In this document: one piece after another, positions 8,026-18,249 of the stretch
Numbering within the stretch: position 1 is the first letter of the stretch
Layout of the letters: each line of letters starts with the position of its first letter
Source: ZC4RG30 sp963777735
Lineage (GTDB): Bacteria > Pseudomonadota > Gammaproteobacteria > Steroidobacterales > Steroidobacteraceae
Reading direction: 5' to 3'
Assembly: GCA_963777735.1 (NCBI GenBank)
Contig: CAVZRQ010000008.1
Span: 744,001 to 808,000, forward strand
DNA: 64,000 nucleotides
The notes under the pieces: model-generated
What the model saw: only the letters and a program-made list of their open reading frames with translations
Database searches by the model: none
Told to the model about the DNA's origin: nothing
Made by a program: the position numbers and the translations under genes

Positions 8026-10397
8026 TGCGATATCTGGCCAAGCTCGACCGCAAACTCATCCGCGATCTGCTGCGCATGAAGATGCAGATGGCAGCGGTAA
8101 GCGCCGTGCTGGCCTGCGGCGTGGTGCTGGCCGTCATGGCCAATGGCATGTACGACTCGCTCGAACGCGCGCGCGACCGCTATTACGCGCAATACCGCAT
8201 GGCAGACCTCGCCGCCGCCGTGGTGCGCGCGCCATTGAGCCTGGTGCCGCAACTGGAGGCCGTGCGTGGCGTGCGCGCACTCGAGGCACGGGTGGCCGGT
8301 GTCGGGCTGCTGGACATGCCCGGCCGCAGTGATCCGGTTTCGGCGCGGCTGGTGTCACTGCCACCGGATCGCGCACCGCGGGTGAATGACATCGTACTGC
8401 GCTCGGGCCGCATGCCAAGCCCCGCGCGCAGCGGCGAAGTACTGGTGAACGAAGCTTTCGCGGAAGCCAACAATCTCGCGCCCGGCAGCACACTCGGCGC
8501 ACTGATCTATGGCCGCAAGCGCGAGGTGACCATCGTCGGCATCGCCAGTGGTCCCGAGTTCGTGTTTGCCGTGGCGCCGGGAGCGATGCTGCCGGAACCC
8601 GAACGTTTCGGCGTGTTGTGGATGGGGCGCGAGGCTCTGGCACGTGCCTTCGATCTGGATGGCGCATTCAATGATCTGGTGCTTACGCTCGACCCGGGGG
8701 CCAATGCGCGGCTGGTGACCACCGATATCGACCGGTTGCTGGAACGGCATGGTGGTCGGGGCGCCTATGGCCGGGATCGCATGTTGTCGGCGCAGTTCAT
8801 GGCCGATGAACTCACCTCGCTCAAGACCATGGCCAACATCCTGCCGCCGTTCTTCCTGCTGGTGGCGGCGTTCCTGCTGAATGTATCGCTGTCGCGGCTG
8901 GTGGCCACCGAACGCTCGAACATCGGATTGCTGAAATCCTTCGGTTACAGCAACGCGTCGATCGCCCTGCACTACACCAAGTTCGCGCTGGTCTTCGGCG
9001 TGGCCGGCGGGTTGATCGGCATCATCGGTGGCCGCATCGTGGGCGGCTATGTCGCCGGCATCTATGCCAATGTCTATCGCATACCGGGCCTTGGCTTTGA
9101 TGCGGGACCGGGGGTGTACCTCAATGCCCTGCTCATTACACTGCTCGCGGCGCTTGCCGGTGCGGTACAGGCCGTGCTCAAGGCCGTGCGACTCCCACCG
9201 GCCGCCGCACTCGCGCCTCCGGCACCGGCAGGCTTCAGCCGCCTGGGTCAGGCGCTGGAGCGGTTTGCTACCGGGCTGGATGGCAAATCGCGCATGGTGG
9301 CACGACGCATCCTGCGCTTCCCGCGCCGCTCCCTGACTACGGTGGTGGGCATCGCGCTCGCCATGGGACTGCTGGTCACCACGCAGCATTTTCCGCTGGC
9401 CATCGATCGCATCGTGGCCGTGACCTTCGGCGTGGCACAGCGCATGGATGTTCTGGTGGCCTTCTCGGATGTGGCGGACGACGCCATCCTGCTCGATGTA
9501 CGCCGGCTGCCCGGCGTGCTCAAAGTGGAAGCGCTGCGCAGCAGCGAGATCATCTTCGAAGCCGGCAGCCACCGCCGCCGCAGCTCGATTTCAGGCGTGC
9601 CGGTCGGAGCCTCGCTGAACCGGCTGCTCGATGCCGATCTGATCCCCGTCGTGGCGCGACCGGAAGGCCTGACGCTGTCGGAGAACCTCGCGGGAAAACT
9701 CGATGTGAAACTCGGCGACAAGGTGCGACTCCAGGCCACCGATGGTCATCGCGCCAGCGCGGAATTGCCGGTGATCGCCATCGTCAGGCCGTACCTGGCG
9801 GCCTCGGCCTACATCGAGCTCGAAGCGCTCAACCGCCTGTTGCGTGAGCCGGGACGGGTGACGGCCGCGCATGTGCTGATCGACAGCCGCCAGCGCGCGG
9901 CTTTCAGCGCGAAGGTCAAGGAACTGCCGCGCATCGTATCCGTGAGTTTCCTCGACAATGCGAAGGCATCGATGAGCAAGCTGCTGAATGAAGGCAGTGG
10001 CTTCTTCTCAGGCATGTTCATCCTGTTCTCTTCGCTGATGGCCGCAGGCGTCGCCTTCTCGGCTGCGCGCGTTACCCTCGCCGAGCAGGAGCGCGACCTT
10101 GCCACGCTGCGCGTGCTGGGTTTTGGCCGCCATGAAGCCTCGTACGTGCTGCTGGCCGAGATCGGGGCGCTGCTGCTGGTGGCGCTGCCGATTGGCGTCG
10201 TGATCGGCGCGCTGATGTCGCGCTGGCTGATGTCGCAGTTCGCCACTGACCTCTTCACCTTTCCCTATGTCACCAGCGCGCTGGCCTACGCCAAACCGGC
10301 GCTGTTCGTGACAACCGCGGTGGTGACAGCCACCCTGCTGGTGCGTCGCGGTGTTGATCGACTTGATCTGGTGGGCGTGTTGAAATCGAGAGACTGA
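8022..10397 (+). CDS. FtsX-like ABC transporter permease
   Basis: This 791-residue protein has one membrane helix near the N-terminus, a large periplasmic domain, three helices (about residues 270-400), a second periplasmic domain and a C-terminal helical bundle. This gives about eight membrane segments and two FtsX cores, as in the long LolC/E or YbjZ-type permeases. The region ATERSNIGLLKSFGYSN and the related LAEQERDLATLRVLGFGR are the paired coupling-helix motifs of the two halves. With the ATPase and the adaptor it should form a mechanotransmission-type exporter. The substrate is unknown. It is translationally coupled on both sides. Confidence 0.9.
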
Positions 10398-11563
10398 TGA
10401 GCAATGCAAATTTCAAGGCGCGCTCGCGGCGCGTCCGCAATATCTGGATCGTGGTGATCGTGCTCGCCGTCGGTGCCATCACGTGGGGCATGTGGCCTCG
10501 ACCCACCGAAATGGATTTCGCCACGATCGACAGCGGCGACATCCGGGTGGAACTGGTGGATGAAGGCCGCACTCGCCTGCACGATGTCTATGTGGTGTCT
10601 GCGCCCGTGTCCGGGCGCGTGTTGCGCGTCGAGGTGGAGCCTGGCGATGTCGTGGCAAAGGGCGCGGTAATCGCCCGCATGACCCAGGCAGCCGCCGGCT
10701 TTCTGGACACCCGTGCCGATCTTTCCGCGCGGGCTGCAGTGGATGCGGCGGCCGCCTCGCTGCGCGCGGCTGATACCGACCTGGCTCTTGCGCGGCGGGA
10801 ACACGAACGCAACCGCACACTCGCTGCGCAGAAACTGGTGGCAGAAGCCGCGCTGGAATTCAGCCAGGCACGCCTCGATTCTGCGCAGGCCGCTCGGGAT
10901 GCCGCACAGGCAGGCCTCGCCCGCGCGCAAAGTGCATTGCAGCCGGCAGAGCGCATGGCCGGCGGCAACATCGTGATCCGCGCACCGGTGGCCGGCAGCG
11001 TGCTGCGCGTTCCACAGAAGAGCGAGAACGTGGTGCCCGTGGGCAGCCCGCTGATCGAGATCGGTGATCGCGGCCATGTCGAGGTGGTGGCGGAGTTCCT
11101 CTCGCAGGATGCCGTGCGCATGCGCCCCGGCCAGAACGCCACCATCGAGAACTGGGGCGGACCATCGCTGGCCGCGAAAGTCGACCGCATCGAGCCGGTG
11201 GCGCGCATGAAGATCTCTGCACTGGGCGTGGAGGAACAACGCACCAACGTCGTGCTGCAGTTCGTCGACCAGGATGCCGCCAGCGCGCTGGGGCATGAGT
11301 TTCGGGTGGATGTGCGCGTTGCCGTCGAGGATGCCGGCAATGTGTTGCGCGCACCATTGGGCGCGCTGTTCCGCAGCGGCGATGGCTGGGCGGCCTACAA
11401 GGTGAGCGACGGACGCGCCCGCCTGGTGGAAGTGACCACCGGTATCGCCGATTCCAACTACCGGCAGATCAACGGCGGGCTGGCTGCCGGTGATCAGGTG
11501 ATCCTGTTCCCCGGCGACTCTGTTGCCGAGGGATTGCGGGTAATGCAACGCCGGACGCAATAG
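10397..11563 (+). CDS. HlyD-type periplasmic adaptor (membrane fusion) protein
   Basis: This 388-residue protein has a short cytoplasmic N-terminus and one membrane anchor (IWIVVIVLAVGAITWGMW). Next come a lipoyl half-motif (VSAPVSGRVLRVEVEPGD), a long helical hairpin rich in Ala/Arg/Gln (about residues 100-190), and the second lipoyl half (IVIRAPVAGSVLRV). A beta-barrel and membrane-proximal domain follow. This is the order of RND/MacA-type adaptors. It overlaps the permease stop by one base and closes the exporter operon. No outer-membrane factor gene follows; the TolC-like gene at 2593-3981 is a candidate. Confidence 0.9.
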   Translation: MSNANFKARSRRVRNIWIVVIVLAVGAITWGMWPRPTEMDFATIDSGDIRVELVDEGRTRLHDVYVVSAPVSGRVLRVEVEPGDVVAKGAVIARMTQAAAGFLDTRADLSARAAVDAAAASLRAADTDLALARREHERNRTLAAQKLVAEAALEFSQARLDSAQAARDAAQAGLARAQSALQPAERMAGGNIVIRAPVAGSVLRVPQKSENVVPVGSPLIEIGDRGHVEVVAEFLSQDAVRMRPGQNATIENWGGPSLAAKVDRIEPVARMKISALGVEEQRTNVVLQFVDQDAASALGHEFRVDVRVAVEDAGNVLRAPLGALFRSGDGWAAYKVSDGRARLVEVTTGIADSNYRQINGGLAAGDQVILFPGDSVAEGLRVMQRRTQ

Positions 11564-11572
11564 TCCGGCGTT
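11547..11572. terminator. Hairpin at the 3' end of the exporter operon
   Basis: AACGCCGGAC (11547-11556) pairs perfectly with GTCCGGCGTT (11563-11572) and contains the adaptor stop codon in the loop/stem junction. There is no U-tract, so it may be a weak terminator or an mRNA-protecting 3' hairpin between convergent genes. Confidence 0.45.
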
Positions 11573-11583
11573 CAGCTGGCGCC

Positions 11584-12561
11584 TTATGGCGCTGGTGCAT
11601 CCCAGGGTGAAGTCATGCCGTATGGCACGGTGATGAACGCGGCCTCCACCTGCCTGATCTTGCCGTTCACGATCTTGAACAGCTCCATCAGATAAAACGA
11701 ATGCGGATGGCGGATCACCGAGGTGACCGAGGTGCCGTCGGTGAGCTTGAACTCGCCCAGGCGGCCGGCATGGTCGATGAATCCCGCCGACAGCACGATG
11801 CCGCGCTCCTCGTCCACCATGATGTGGCGACGACGCACACGATCGTCATAGCGGTATACACCCAGTTTGAACTGCTCGGCGCAGCCCAGCGCCGAAGTGG
11901 GCCCCAGGGGCTTCGCCGGGTTGTTGGTGGTGAGCAGGCCGTTCTCGACGCGATTGCAGGCCGGATCGAACTCCGTGAACATCTGCCCGTCGTTGAGCTG
12001 CAGGGTGTCGAAGTATCCATCGGCGATCGAGATCAGGCGGTCGCGCGGCCTGCCTTCACCGGGCTTCAGATTCTCGTTCAGGATCGGCTTGATGTCGAAA
12101 CGGGGATTGGCAAAGGGGTTCGGGCCATCGCCCAGCGCGCCGAAATCCCTGGTGCGCACGATCAGCATCTCGGCTTCGGAAATCCTGCGGTCCACCACTT
12201 TCAGTCGGAGTGAATAGACCGAAGTGTTGTCGGGTTCTTCCAGCGCGCCAAACACGGCGACCTGCCCGGTCTGGGTGTCGGCAAACTGAACCTTGTAGCT
12301 GCCCACCTTGACGATCGTGCCCCAGACGCCGTCGCCCGGCTGCAGCACCACATTGTTCTCGGTGTAACGATGATTGCGGGCCCAGGCGAGGCGCGAGGCG
12401 TCCTTGCGGCCCAGCGCATCCAGGTACTGGTCGATGATGCCGTACAGGCAGGCGCGATCGCAGTCAGGAGGCAGCAAACGGGTGGCGGCGGGATACTCCG
12501 CAGCCCGGGAGGAGGCACCCGCAGCAAGCAGCAGCAGGACGGTGGTGGCAATTCGCTTCAT
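11584..12561 (-). CDS. Exported protein of unknown function, NTF2/DUF8021-like
   Basis: This 325-residue protein has a signal peptide (MKRIATTVLLLLAAGASSRA). The mature part begins with PDCDRACLYGIIDQYLDALGRKD, a start seen in NTF2-like ester- or aromatic-related proteins. Later it has RDRLISIADGYFDTLQLND, recalling DUF8021. The ATG at 12561 follows AAGGGG; the frame extends upstream without a plausible start. It is convergent with the exporter operon and divergent from a PQQ dehydrogenase gene. Enzyme activity cannot be assigned. The family guess rests on recalled motifs, so it is moderate at best. Confidence 0.62.
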   Translation of the reverse strand: MKRIATTVLLLLAAGASSRAAEYPAATRLLPPDCDRACLYGIIDQYLDALGRKDASRLAWARNHRYTENNVVLQPGDGVWGTIVKVGSYKVQFADTQTGQVAVFGALEEPDNTSVYSLRLKVVDRRISEAEMLIVRTRDFGALGDGPNPFANPRFDIKPILNENLKPGEGRPRDRLISIADGYFDTLQLNDGQMFTEFDPACNRVENGLLTTNNPAKPLGPTSALGCAEQFKLGVYRYDDRVRRRHIMVDEERGIVLSAGFIDHAGRLGEFKLTDGTSVTSVIRHPHSFYLMELFKIVNGKIRQVEAAFITVPYGMTSPWDAPAP

Positions 12562-12644
12562 TTCGACCCCTTCGGTTCGACGACCGGTACTGCCGCATGG
12601 TAACGCATACAATGGCCATCCGTTCCAGTGGGGTGGGGACCACC

Positions 12645-14767
12645 ATGACCGATAAACGAATTCTTGTGCGCGCACTGCTGTGGTTTGCGATAGCCCTGCC
12701 CGGCCTTCGCGGGCGCGGCCACACCAGCCAATGTCACCAGCAAACGCCTGCTGAATGCCGATGCCGAGCCCGGCCAGTGGATGTCCTATAGCCGCACCTG
12801 GGACGAGCAGCGCTTCAGCCCGCTCACCCGCATCAACGACAGCAATGCCCAGGAACTGGGTCTGGCCTGGTATGCGGACCTCAACACCTATCGCGGTGTT
12901 CAGGCAACGCCACTGTTCATCGATGGCGTGCTTTACAACGTGTCCGTGTGGAATGTCGTGACGGCCTATGACGGGCGCAACGGCAAGGTGCTGTGGACCT
13001 ACGACCCAAAGGTGGCGCCGGAATGGACGCGCCTCGCCTGCTGCGGCCCCTCCGCGCGCGGCATCGCAGCCTGGAAGGGCCGCATCTACATCGCCGCCCT
13101 CGACGGCCGGCTCATCGCCGTGAATGCGCGCACCGGCAAGCGGGTGTGGTCGGTGCAGACCTTCGATCGCAAGGATGCCTATTCCATCACCGGCCCGCCG
13201 CGTGTGTTCGATGGCGTGGTGGTGATCGGCAACGGCGGCGCGGATTACGGTGTGCGCGGCTTTGTCACCGGCTACGACGCGGCCACCGGCAAGAAGCGCT
13301 GGCGCTTCTACACCGTTCCCGGCAACCCGGCGAACGGACCGGATGGTGAAGCCTCGGACAATGTCATGGCCATGATCACCAAGACCTGGAACGGCGAGTG
13401 GTGGAAATTCGGCGGTGGCGGCACCGTGTGGGATTCGTTCGTGTACGACCCGAAGCTGCGGCTGGTGTATCTCGGCACCGGCAATGGCTCACCCCATGTG
13501 CAGCATTTCCGCAGTCCGGGAGGCGGCGACAACCTCTTCCTCTGTTCCATCGTGGCGGTGGACGTCGATACCGGCAAGTACGTCTGGCATTACCAGATGG
13601 TGCCGAACGAGCAATGGGACTTCACCTGCACCCAACCCATCGTCCTGGCAGATCTCAAGATCGATGGCGTCGAACGGCAGGTGCTGATGCAGGCACCGAA
13701 GAACGGCTTCTTCTATGTGCTGGATCGCAAGACCGGCAAGGTGATCTCGGCGAAGAGCTACGTGCCGAATCTCTGGGCGTCGAGCGTCGACCTTGTCACG
13801 GGGCGGCCGAACGTGAATCCGGAGTCCTATCTCACGCTCACGCCCAAGTTGATGACGCCAACGCCGTATGCCGCGCATACCTGGCATCCGATGTCCTACA
13901 ACCCGAACACGGGCCTTGTGTACCTGTCGGCGCAGGAACAGTGGATGGTGATGTCGCGGGTGAAGGACGAGGACTTCAACTGGGTATTCCATCGATCCAA
14001 CAGCGGCATCTCGTATGCCAGCACTCCCGAGCGGCGCGAATTGCAGCGCATCGCCGATAGCCGCGAGAAGGGTTACCTGCTCGCCTGGGATCCGGTGAAA
14101 CAACAGGAAGCCTTCCGCGTGGATTATCCCTACCCGGGCTCGGGCGGCATTCTCTCCACGGCCGGCAATCTCCTCGTGCAGGGCACGGTGAATCGCACCC
14201 TGGCCGTGTATCGCGCTGACAATGGCCGCGAAGTTGTGGGAGATGGATACCCAGACCGTGGCCATTGCCGGCCCGATGACCTATGAAATCGGCGGCGAGC
14301 AGTACATCGCCGTCAATTTCGGCTGGGGCGGATCACCCGTATACGGCATTGATTCGGCCTCGCCGCGCATCCAGTTCGGCCCCGGCCGACTCATGGTGTT
14401 CAAGCTGGGCGCAAAGGGCTTGACGCTCCCGCCGATGCCACCACCCTCCCCGCTGCCCCCACCGCCGCGCCTCACCGCCACGGAAGACGTGATCCGCAAG
14501 GGCGAGAAACTGTTTGGCGAGACCTGCTCGCGTTGCCATGGCGAACGGGCACGCGGCGGCGTGAAGGACATCCGCTTCCTCACGCCACAGGTGCGCGCCG
14601 AGTTCACCGCCATCGTGATCGATGGCATCCGCAAGGACAAAGGCATGGTCGGCTTTGCCGACATCCTGAAGCCCGCGGATGCGGACGCGATCCACGCCTA
14701 CCTCATCGCGCGCGCGAACGAGGACTGGAAAGATGAGGCCTTCGCGCCGCCCGCGAAGGCGCCATGA
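12645..14767 (+). pseudogene. PQQ-dependent quinohaemoprotein alcohol dehydrogenase, two frameshifts
   Basis: A complete type II quinohaemoprotein (about 706 residues) can be read if two single extra bases are skipped. The ATG at 12645 gives a signal peptide ending AFAGAA once one G of 12702-12703 is skipped. The propeller domain runs from 12703, and the C-terminal part continues in the next frame after one A of 14231-14232. Features include the vicinal Cys pair (LACCGP), GTGN, the catalytic Asp block NEQWDFT, several W-motifs, and a C-terminal cytochrome c with CSRCH. It would oxidise alcohols in the periplasm. Both shifts fall in two-base runs within conserved sequence, so sequencing error is as likely as decay. 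Thr, not Asp, two residues after the catalytic Asp favours Ca2+ over lanthanide. Confidence 0.85.
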
Positions 14768-14783
14768 ACGGAGCAAACTGACA

Positions 14784-15377
14784 ATGAGCGGGCTGGATGC
14801 GCCATCGGGCTGGGAGGAAATCCGGCAGTGGCGCAAGCAGCAACGACAATCACTGCTGGAACAGCGCATGGCCGCACCCCTGGCGCAGAGGCTCTCGCAG
14901 GGCGAAATGGCAAAGCAGCACCTGCGTGATGCCGTGGCCATCGGCGCGCACCGCACCATCGGCATCTATTGGCCGCTGCGTGCCGAGATGGACGTGCGCG
15001 ACATCGGACGCGCACACCAGGAAGCCGGCGGCATCGTCGGACTCCCGGTGGTGGTGGAACGCAATGCCGCGGTGGAATTCTGGCGCTGGGAGCCCGGCAT
15101 GAAGATGAGCAAGGGCATCTGGGATATCCCGATTCCCGCCGAACGGGAACTGGTGCACCCGGACATGCTGATTGTTCCGCTGGTCGGCTTCGATGCTGGC
15201 TGCTACCGCCTGGGATACGGCGGCGGGTACTACGATCGGACGATTGCTGCCGCTGTGCCGCGCCCGTTATGCGTCGGGCTGGGATTCTCGATGGCCGCGC
15301 TGCCGAGCATCTTCCCGCAGCCGCATGACATTCCCATGCAGATGATCGTGACGGAACAGGGCGTCCAGCAGCGCTGA
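14784..15377 (+). CDS. 5-formyltetrahydrofolate cyclo-ligase
   Basis: This 197-residue cytoplasmic enzyme converts 5-formyl-THF to 5,10-methenyl-THF with ATP. The family signature GCYRLGYGGGYYDRT lies near residues 140-155. Early on there are an Arg/Lys-rich start (RQWRKQQRQSLLEQR) and the nucleotide-binding region TIGIYWPLRAEMDV. The ATG at 14784 is 16 bases after the dehydrogenase stop; a longer frame upstream has no similarity. The gene ends in a 9-bp hairpin (ACAGGGCGT / ACGCCCTGT, 15356-15386) that contains its stop codon. Confidence 0.92.
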   Translation: MSGLDAPSGWEEIRQWRKQQRQSLLEQRMAAPLAQRLSQGEMAKQHLRDAVAIGAHRTIGIYWPLRAEMDVRDIGRAHQEAGGIVGLPVVVERNAAVEFWRWEPGMKMSKGIWDIPIPAERELVHPDMLIVPLVGFDAGCYRLGYGGGYYDRTIAAAVPRPLCVGLGFSMAALPSIFPQPHDIPMQMIVTEQGVQQR

Positions 15378-15406
15378 ACGCCCTGTGATCCGGAACAGAC
15401 CGGTCG

Positions 15407-16414
15407 TTACTTCGCCATCATCTGCGTGAGGGGATCGATCACGGCCTTGGCCCAGATCTCGTAGCCCTTGGCGCCGGGATGCAGCTTGTCGCTCATGACA
15501 TCGGCGGGGATATTGCCGCTGGCATCGAGGAAGCCGGCGCCGATATCCAGGTACTTCACGCGACTGCCGTCGTCCAGCTTCGAGATCATCCGGTTGATGT
15601 CGGCGATGGTTGCGCGCACGGCATCACCCGGATTGCCGCGCGGAAAGATGGCCAGCAGCAGGATCTTCGCCTGCGGAAACTTCGTCTGCAGCGATTGCAC
15701 CACGGCGCCCACGCCCTCGGCGATCTCGCCAGCCGAGTTGCGGCCGGTGTTGTTGGTGCCGATCATCAGCATGATGGCGCGCGGGCTGAACCCCGTGCCT
15801 TCTCCATTGTTCAGGCGATAGAGCACGCCCTGGGTGGTGTCACCGGCGATGCCGAAGTTCGCCACCTTCCACTGGCCGAAGTACTTGTCCTGCACTGCCT
15901 TGCCGGCGAAAGCGCCGGTTTCATTGCGCCAGAAGTCGGTGATGGAATCGCCCATGAACAGGATCTCGGCGGTACCCTGCTTCGCGACCTCCACATTGGC
16001 CTGGTGCTTGGCCATGAACATCTGGGCCAGGTTCGGGACGATGGCCGTGTTCTGCACCGGGCGCACTTCGACCAGCGTCGGGAACTTCTTCAGCAGGTCG
16101 CGCGTGGCGGGATCGGCCGACGCAATCATCTTTGCAAGGCCGTCGCGCGCGGCGGTCATGTCGGCCGGAGTCGGACGTGGCATGGCAACAGCGGCGGGCA
16201 CGGGGGCTTCTACCGGACCGCCAAAACCCCTGGGTGGACCACCGGGGCCGCCAGCACGGGGCGCGCCAGGCGCAACGCCCGGGCCTGGTCCCATTGCGGA
16301 CGGGCTTGGGGCAGCGGCTGGTGCCTGTGCCAGTGCGGCACCTGCTCCGGCAAGCAGCAGGGATGCAAGCAGCATTGGAGCGACAGCGTCGCGCAGTCTC
16401 TGGAAACCGGACAT
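15407..16414 (-). CDS. Exported SGNH/GDSL hydrolase with Pro/Gly/Ala-rich N-terminal linker
   Basis: This 335-residue protein has a signal peptide cut after AAALA. A low-complexity stretch rich in Pro, Gly and Ala (about residues 31-80) follows, then an SGNH hydrolase domain. Block I is FMGDSITDFW (Ser157), block III is MIGTNNTG, and block V is SDKLHPGAKGY with the catalytic Asp and His. The domain resembles PAF-acetylhydrolase-like esterases that remove acyl groups from sugars or lipids. The ATG at 16414 follows GGGG; the upstream open frame is unsupported. The linker resembles one in the hydrolase at 34708-35736. Confidence 0.86.
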   Translation of the reverse strand: MSGFQRLRDAVAPMLLASLLLAGAGAALAQAPAAAPSPSAMGPGPGVAPGAPRAGGPGGPPRGFGGPVEAPVPAAVAMPRPTPADMTAARDGLAKMIASADPATRDLLKKFPTLVEVRPVQNTAIVPNLAQMFMAKHQANVEVAKQGTAEILFMGDSITDFWRNETGAFAGKAVQDKYFGQWKVANFGIAGDTTQGVLYRLNNGEGTGFSPRAIMLMIGTNNTGRNSAGEIAEGVGAVVQSLQTKFPQAKILLLAIFPRGNPGDAVRATIADINRMISKLDDGSRVKYLDIGAGFLDASGNIPADVMSDKLHPGAKGYEIWAKAVIDPLTQMMAK

Positions 16415-16457
16415 GGGGACCCCCTTGGTTGTACCGCTGACAATAGCAGGTCGGAAT

Positions 16458-16718
16458 TCAGCCCAGCAACGGATGCCCTTTGGGCAGTTTGCCCGCATGC
16501 CAGGTGGCGAGCCGGTGGCGGATGGTCTTCTCGCTGACCTGCTCTTCCGGCATGGGCGCAATGAGCTTGTCGTGCACCAGCAGCCGGTAGACGTACAGCG
16601 CCTTGTTGGCCGCTGAATCGGTGGCCTCGAACTGCACCACCTTGCGACCCTCGGCGTAGGCCACGCCGGCCAGCAGCGCGGCCTTGAACAGCTCTGCTTC
16701 GTGTTTGAGCTTCTTCAT
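16458..16718 (-). CDS. Small conserved protein, DUF5062-like
   Basis: This 86-residue cytoplasmic protein reads MKKLKHEAELFKAALLAGVAYAEGR at the start (shown here by its first 20 or so residues), then has YVYRLLVHDKLIAPMPEE and ends RLATWHAGKLPKGHPLLG. This pattern, with Lys-rich start, RLLVHDKLI core and LPxxHPL end, recalls the DUF5062 family of proteobacteria. No function is known to me. It lies 43 bases upstream of the SGNH hydrolase on the same strand and may be cotranscribed with it. Confidence 0.65.
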   Translation of the reverse strand: MKKLKHEAELFKAALLAGVAYAEGRKVVQFEATDSAANKALYVYRLLVHDKLIAPMPEEQVSEKTIRHRLATWHAGKLPKGHPLLG

Positions 16719-16860
16719 GGCGAGGATTTATCGCATCGATGCGCGCGAACCGCAACCATCGAGCGTCGTGGCAGGTTCTCCCCGTATGTTCGTTGACGCA
16801 CCGACTTTTCGGTGCTCACGGCGCAGCATCGCAACCTTCAAACATACGGCAGTACAGATC

Positions 16861-17259
16861 ATGAAACAGAATACACGTCGCTACTTTGGCGGCGCACTGC
16901 GCCTCTGCGCTGTAGCAGCCATCGCGCTGGGCACTGCCTGCGCCTCTACCCCGCCCGCTCCGGACGCTGCGCTGCAGGCTGCCCAGCAGTCCGTCACGGC
17001 AGCCGAGCGGGATTCCGCTGGCCAGACTGCACCGGGCGAACTCGGTGAAGCTCGCAGCAAGCTGGCCGAGGCCAAGGTCGCCGTGGAGGCAGGCCGCATG
17101 GCATCCGCAGAGCGCCTCGCACTGCAGTCACGCGCTGCAGCAGAACTGGCATCCGCCAAGACCGCAGCCGTGAAGGCACTCGCCGTCAATGCCGAGATGA
17201 AAGCGAGCAATGCCGCCATGCTGAATGAACTGAATCGCAACACCGGAGCCGCACGATGA
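16861..17259 (+). CDS. DUF4398-type lipoprotein
   Basis: This 132-residue protein has a signal peptide with lipobox LGTACAS, so it is probably lipidated. The mature part is an Ala/Glu/Lys-rich helix pair (ALQAAQQSVTAAERD, then ARSKLAEAKVAVEAGRMA), as in DUF4398 proteins. These are commonly encoded next to an OmpA-type lipoprotein, as here. The chosen ATG at 16861 opens a typical signal peptide; the frame extends upstream without support. Its stop overlaps the start of the OmpA gene (ATGA). A role in envelope organisation is likely but not shown. Confidence 0.8.
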   Translation: MKQNTRRYFGGALRLCAVAAIALGTACASTPPAPDAALQAAQQSVTAAERDSAGQTAPGELGEARSKLAEAKVAVEAGRMASAERLALQSRAAAELASAKTAAVKALAVNAEMKASNAAMLNELNRNTGAAR

Positions 17260-18234
17260 ACACTTACAGCAGGCGCAACAAGGCCGGCATCATCGCTGTC
17301 GCGGCCGCCGTGGCCGCCATTCTCGCCGGTTGCGCAACCACTCCCAAGTCGCCGCCGGGCAGCGAAGCCGTGCGCAGCAAACTCATGATGCTGAAGTCCG
17401 ATCAGCAGCTCGCCGGCCGCGTTCCCGTGATGCTGGAACAGGCGGAAACCGCGGTGGTGCTGGCCGAAACCCCACAGGGCGACGCAGAGGTCACAGCCCA
17501 TCGCGTGTACCTGGCCGATCGCCTCGTCGATACGACACGCGCCACTGCCGAGACACGCCTGGCCGAGGAACAGCGGGCCGGCACTCAAGCAGCAGAATGA
17601 CGACAATCGCCTCGCTGCCCGCACCCGCGAAGCAGATGCTGCGCAACGTGCGGCCACCGCTGCGCGCAGTGATGCCGCGGCATCGCGCGTGCTGGCCGAC
17701 AATTCCCGCATCGCAGCAGAAGGCGCGCGCAACGAGGCCGATGCGGCCCGCGCCGCCACGGAGGCTGCCCGTGAAACAGCGCGTGTTGCCGCCGAGGCAA
17801 CCGCCGCAGCTGCGGCACTCGCCGCCGCGCAGAAGCAGGAACTGGAACGACAGATCGCCCTGATGGAAGCCAAGACCACCGAGCGCGGCATCGTGCTGAC
17901 GCTGGGTGATGTGCTCTTCGCCACCGGCAGCGAACAGCTGAAGCCTGGCGCAACCGGCAATCTCGACCGCCTGGTTGCATTCATGGGAATGTATGGCGAT
18001 CGCAACGCGACCATCGAAGGGCACACCGACAGCGTGGGCGAGGAAGCCTACAACCAGGCGCTGTCACAGCGGCGTGCCGATTCGGTGAGATCCTATCTCA
18101 CGGGCAAGGGCGTGGCCGCTGCACGCCTGACCAGCCTCGGCAAGGGCGAAAGCTATCCGATAGCCGGCAATGAATCCGGCGGTGGTCGGCAGCAGAACCG
18201 ACGAGTGGAAGTCATCATCGGCAACACGCCGTAG
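17256..18234 (+). pseudogene. OmpA-family peptidoglycan-binding lipoprotein, one frameshift
   Basis: Reading is restored by skipping one G of 17580-17581. The first part (17256-17579) has a lipobox (ILAGCAT), a short DUF4398-like segment and a helical region. The second part continues the Ala/Arg/Glu-rich coiled region (ARTREADAAQRATAARSD) into a complete OmpA C-terminal domain. That domain has GDVLFATGSEQLK, IEGHTDSVG and QQNRRVEVII. Asp and Arg of the diaminopimelate-binding site are present. The protein (about 325 residues) should tether the outer membrane to peptidoglycan. The shift lies in a two-base run and flanking sequence is intact, so it may be an assembly error. It is coupled to the preceding lipoprotein gene. 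Confidence 0.84.
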
Positions 18235-18249
18235 CCGTCAGCGCCCGCC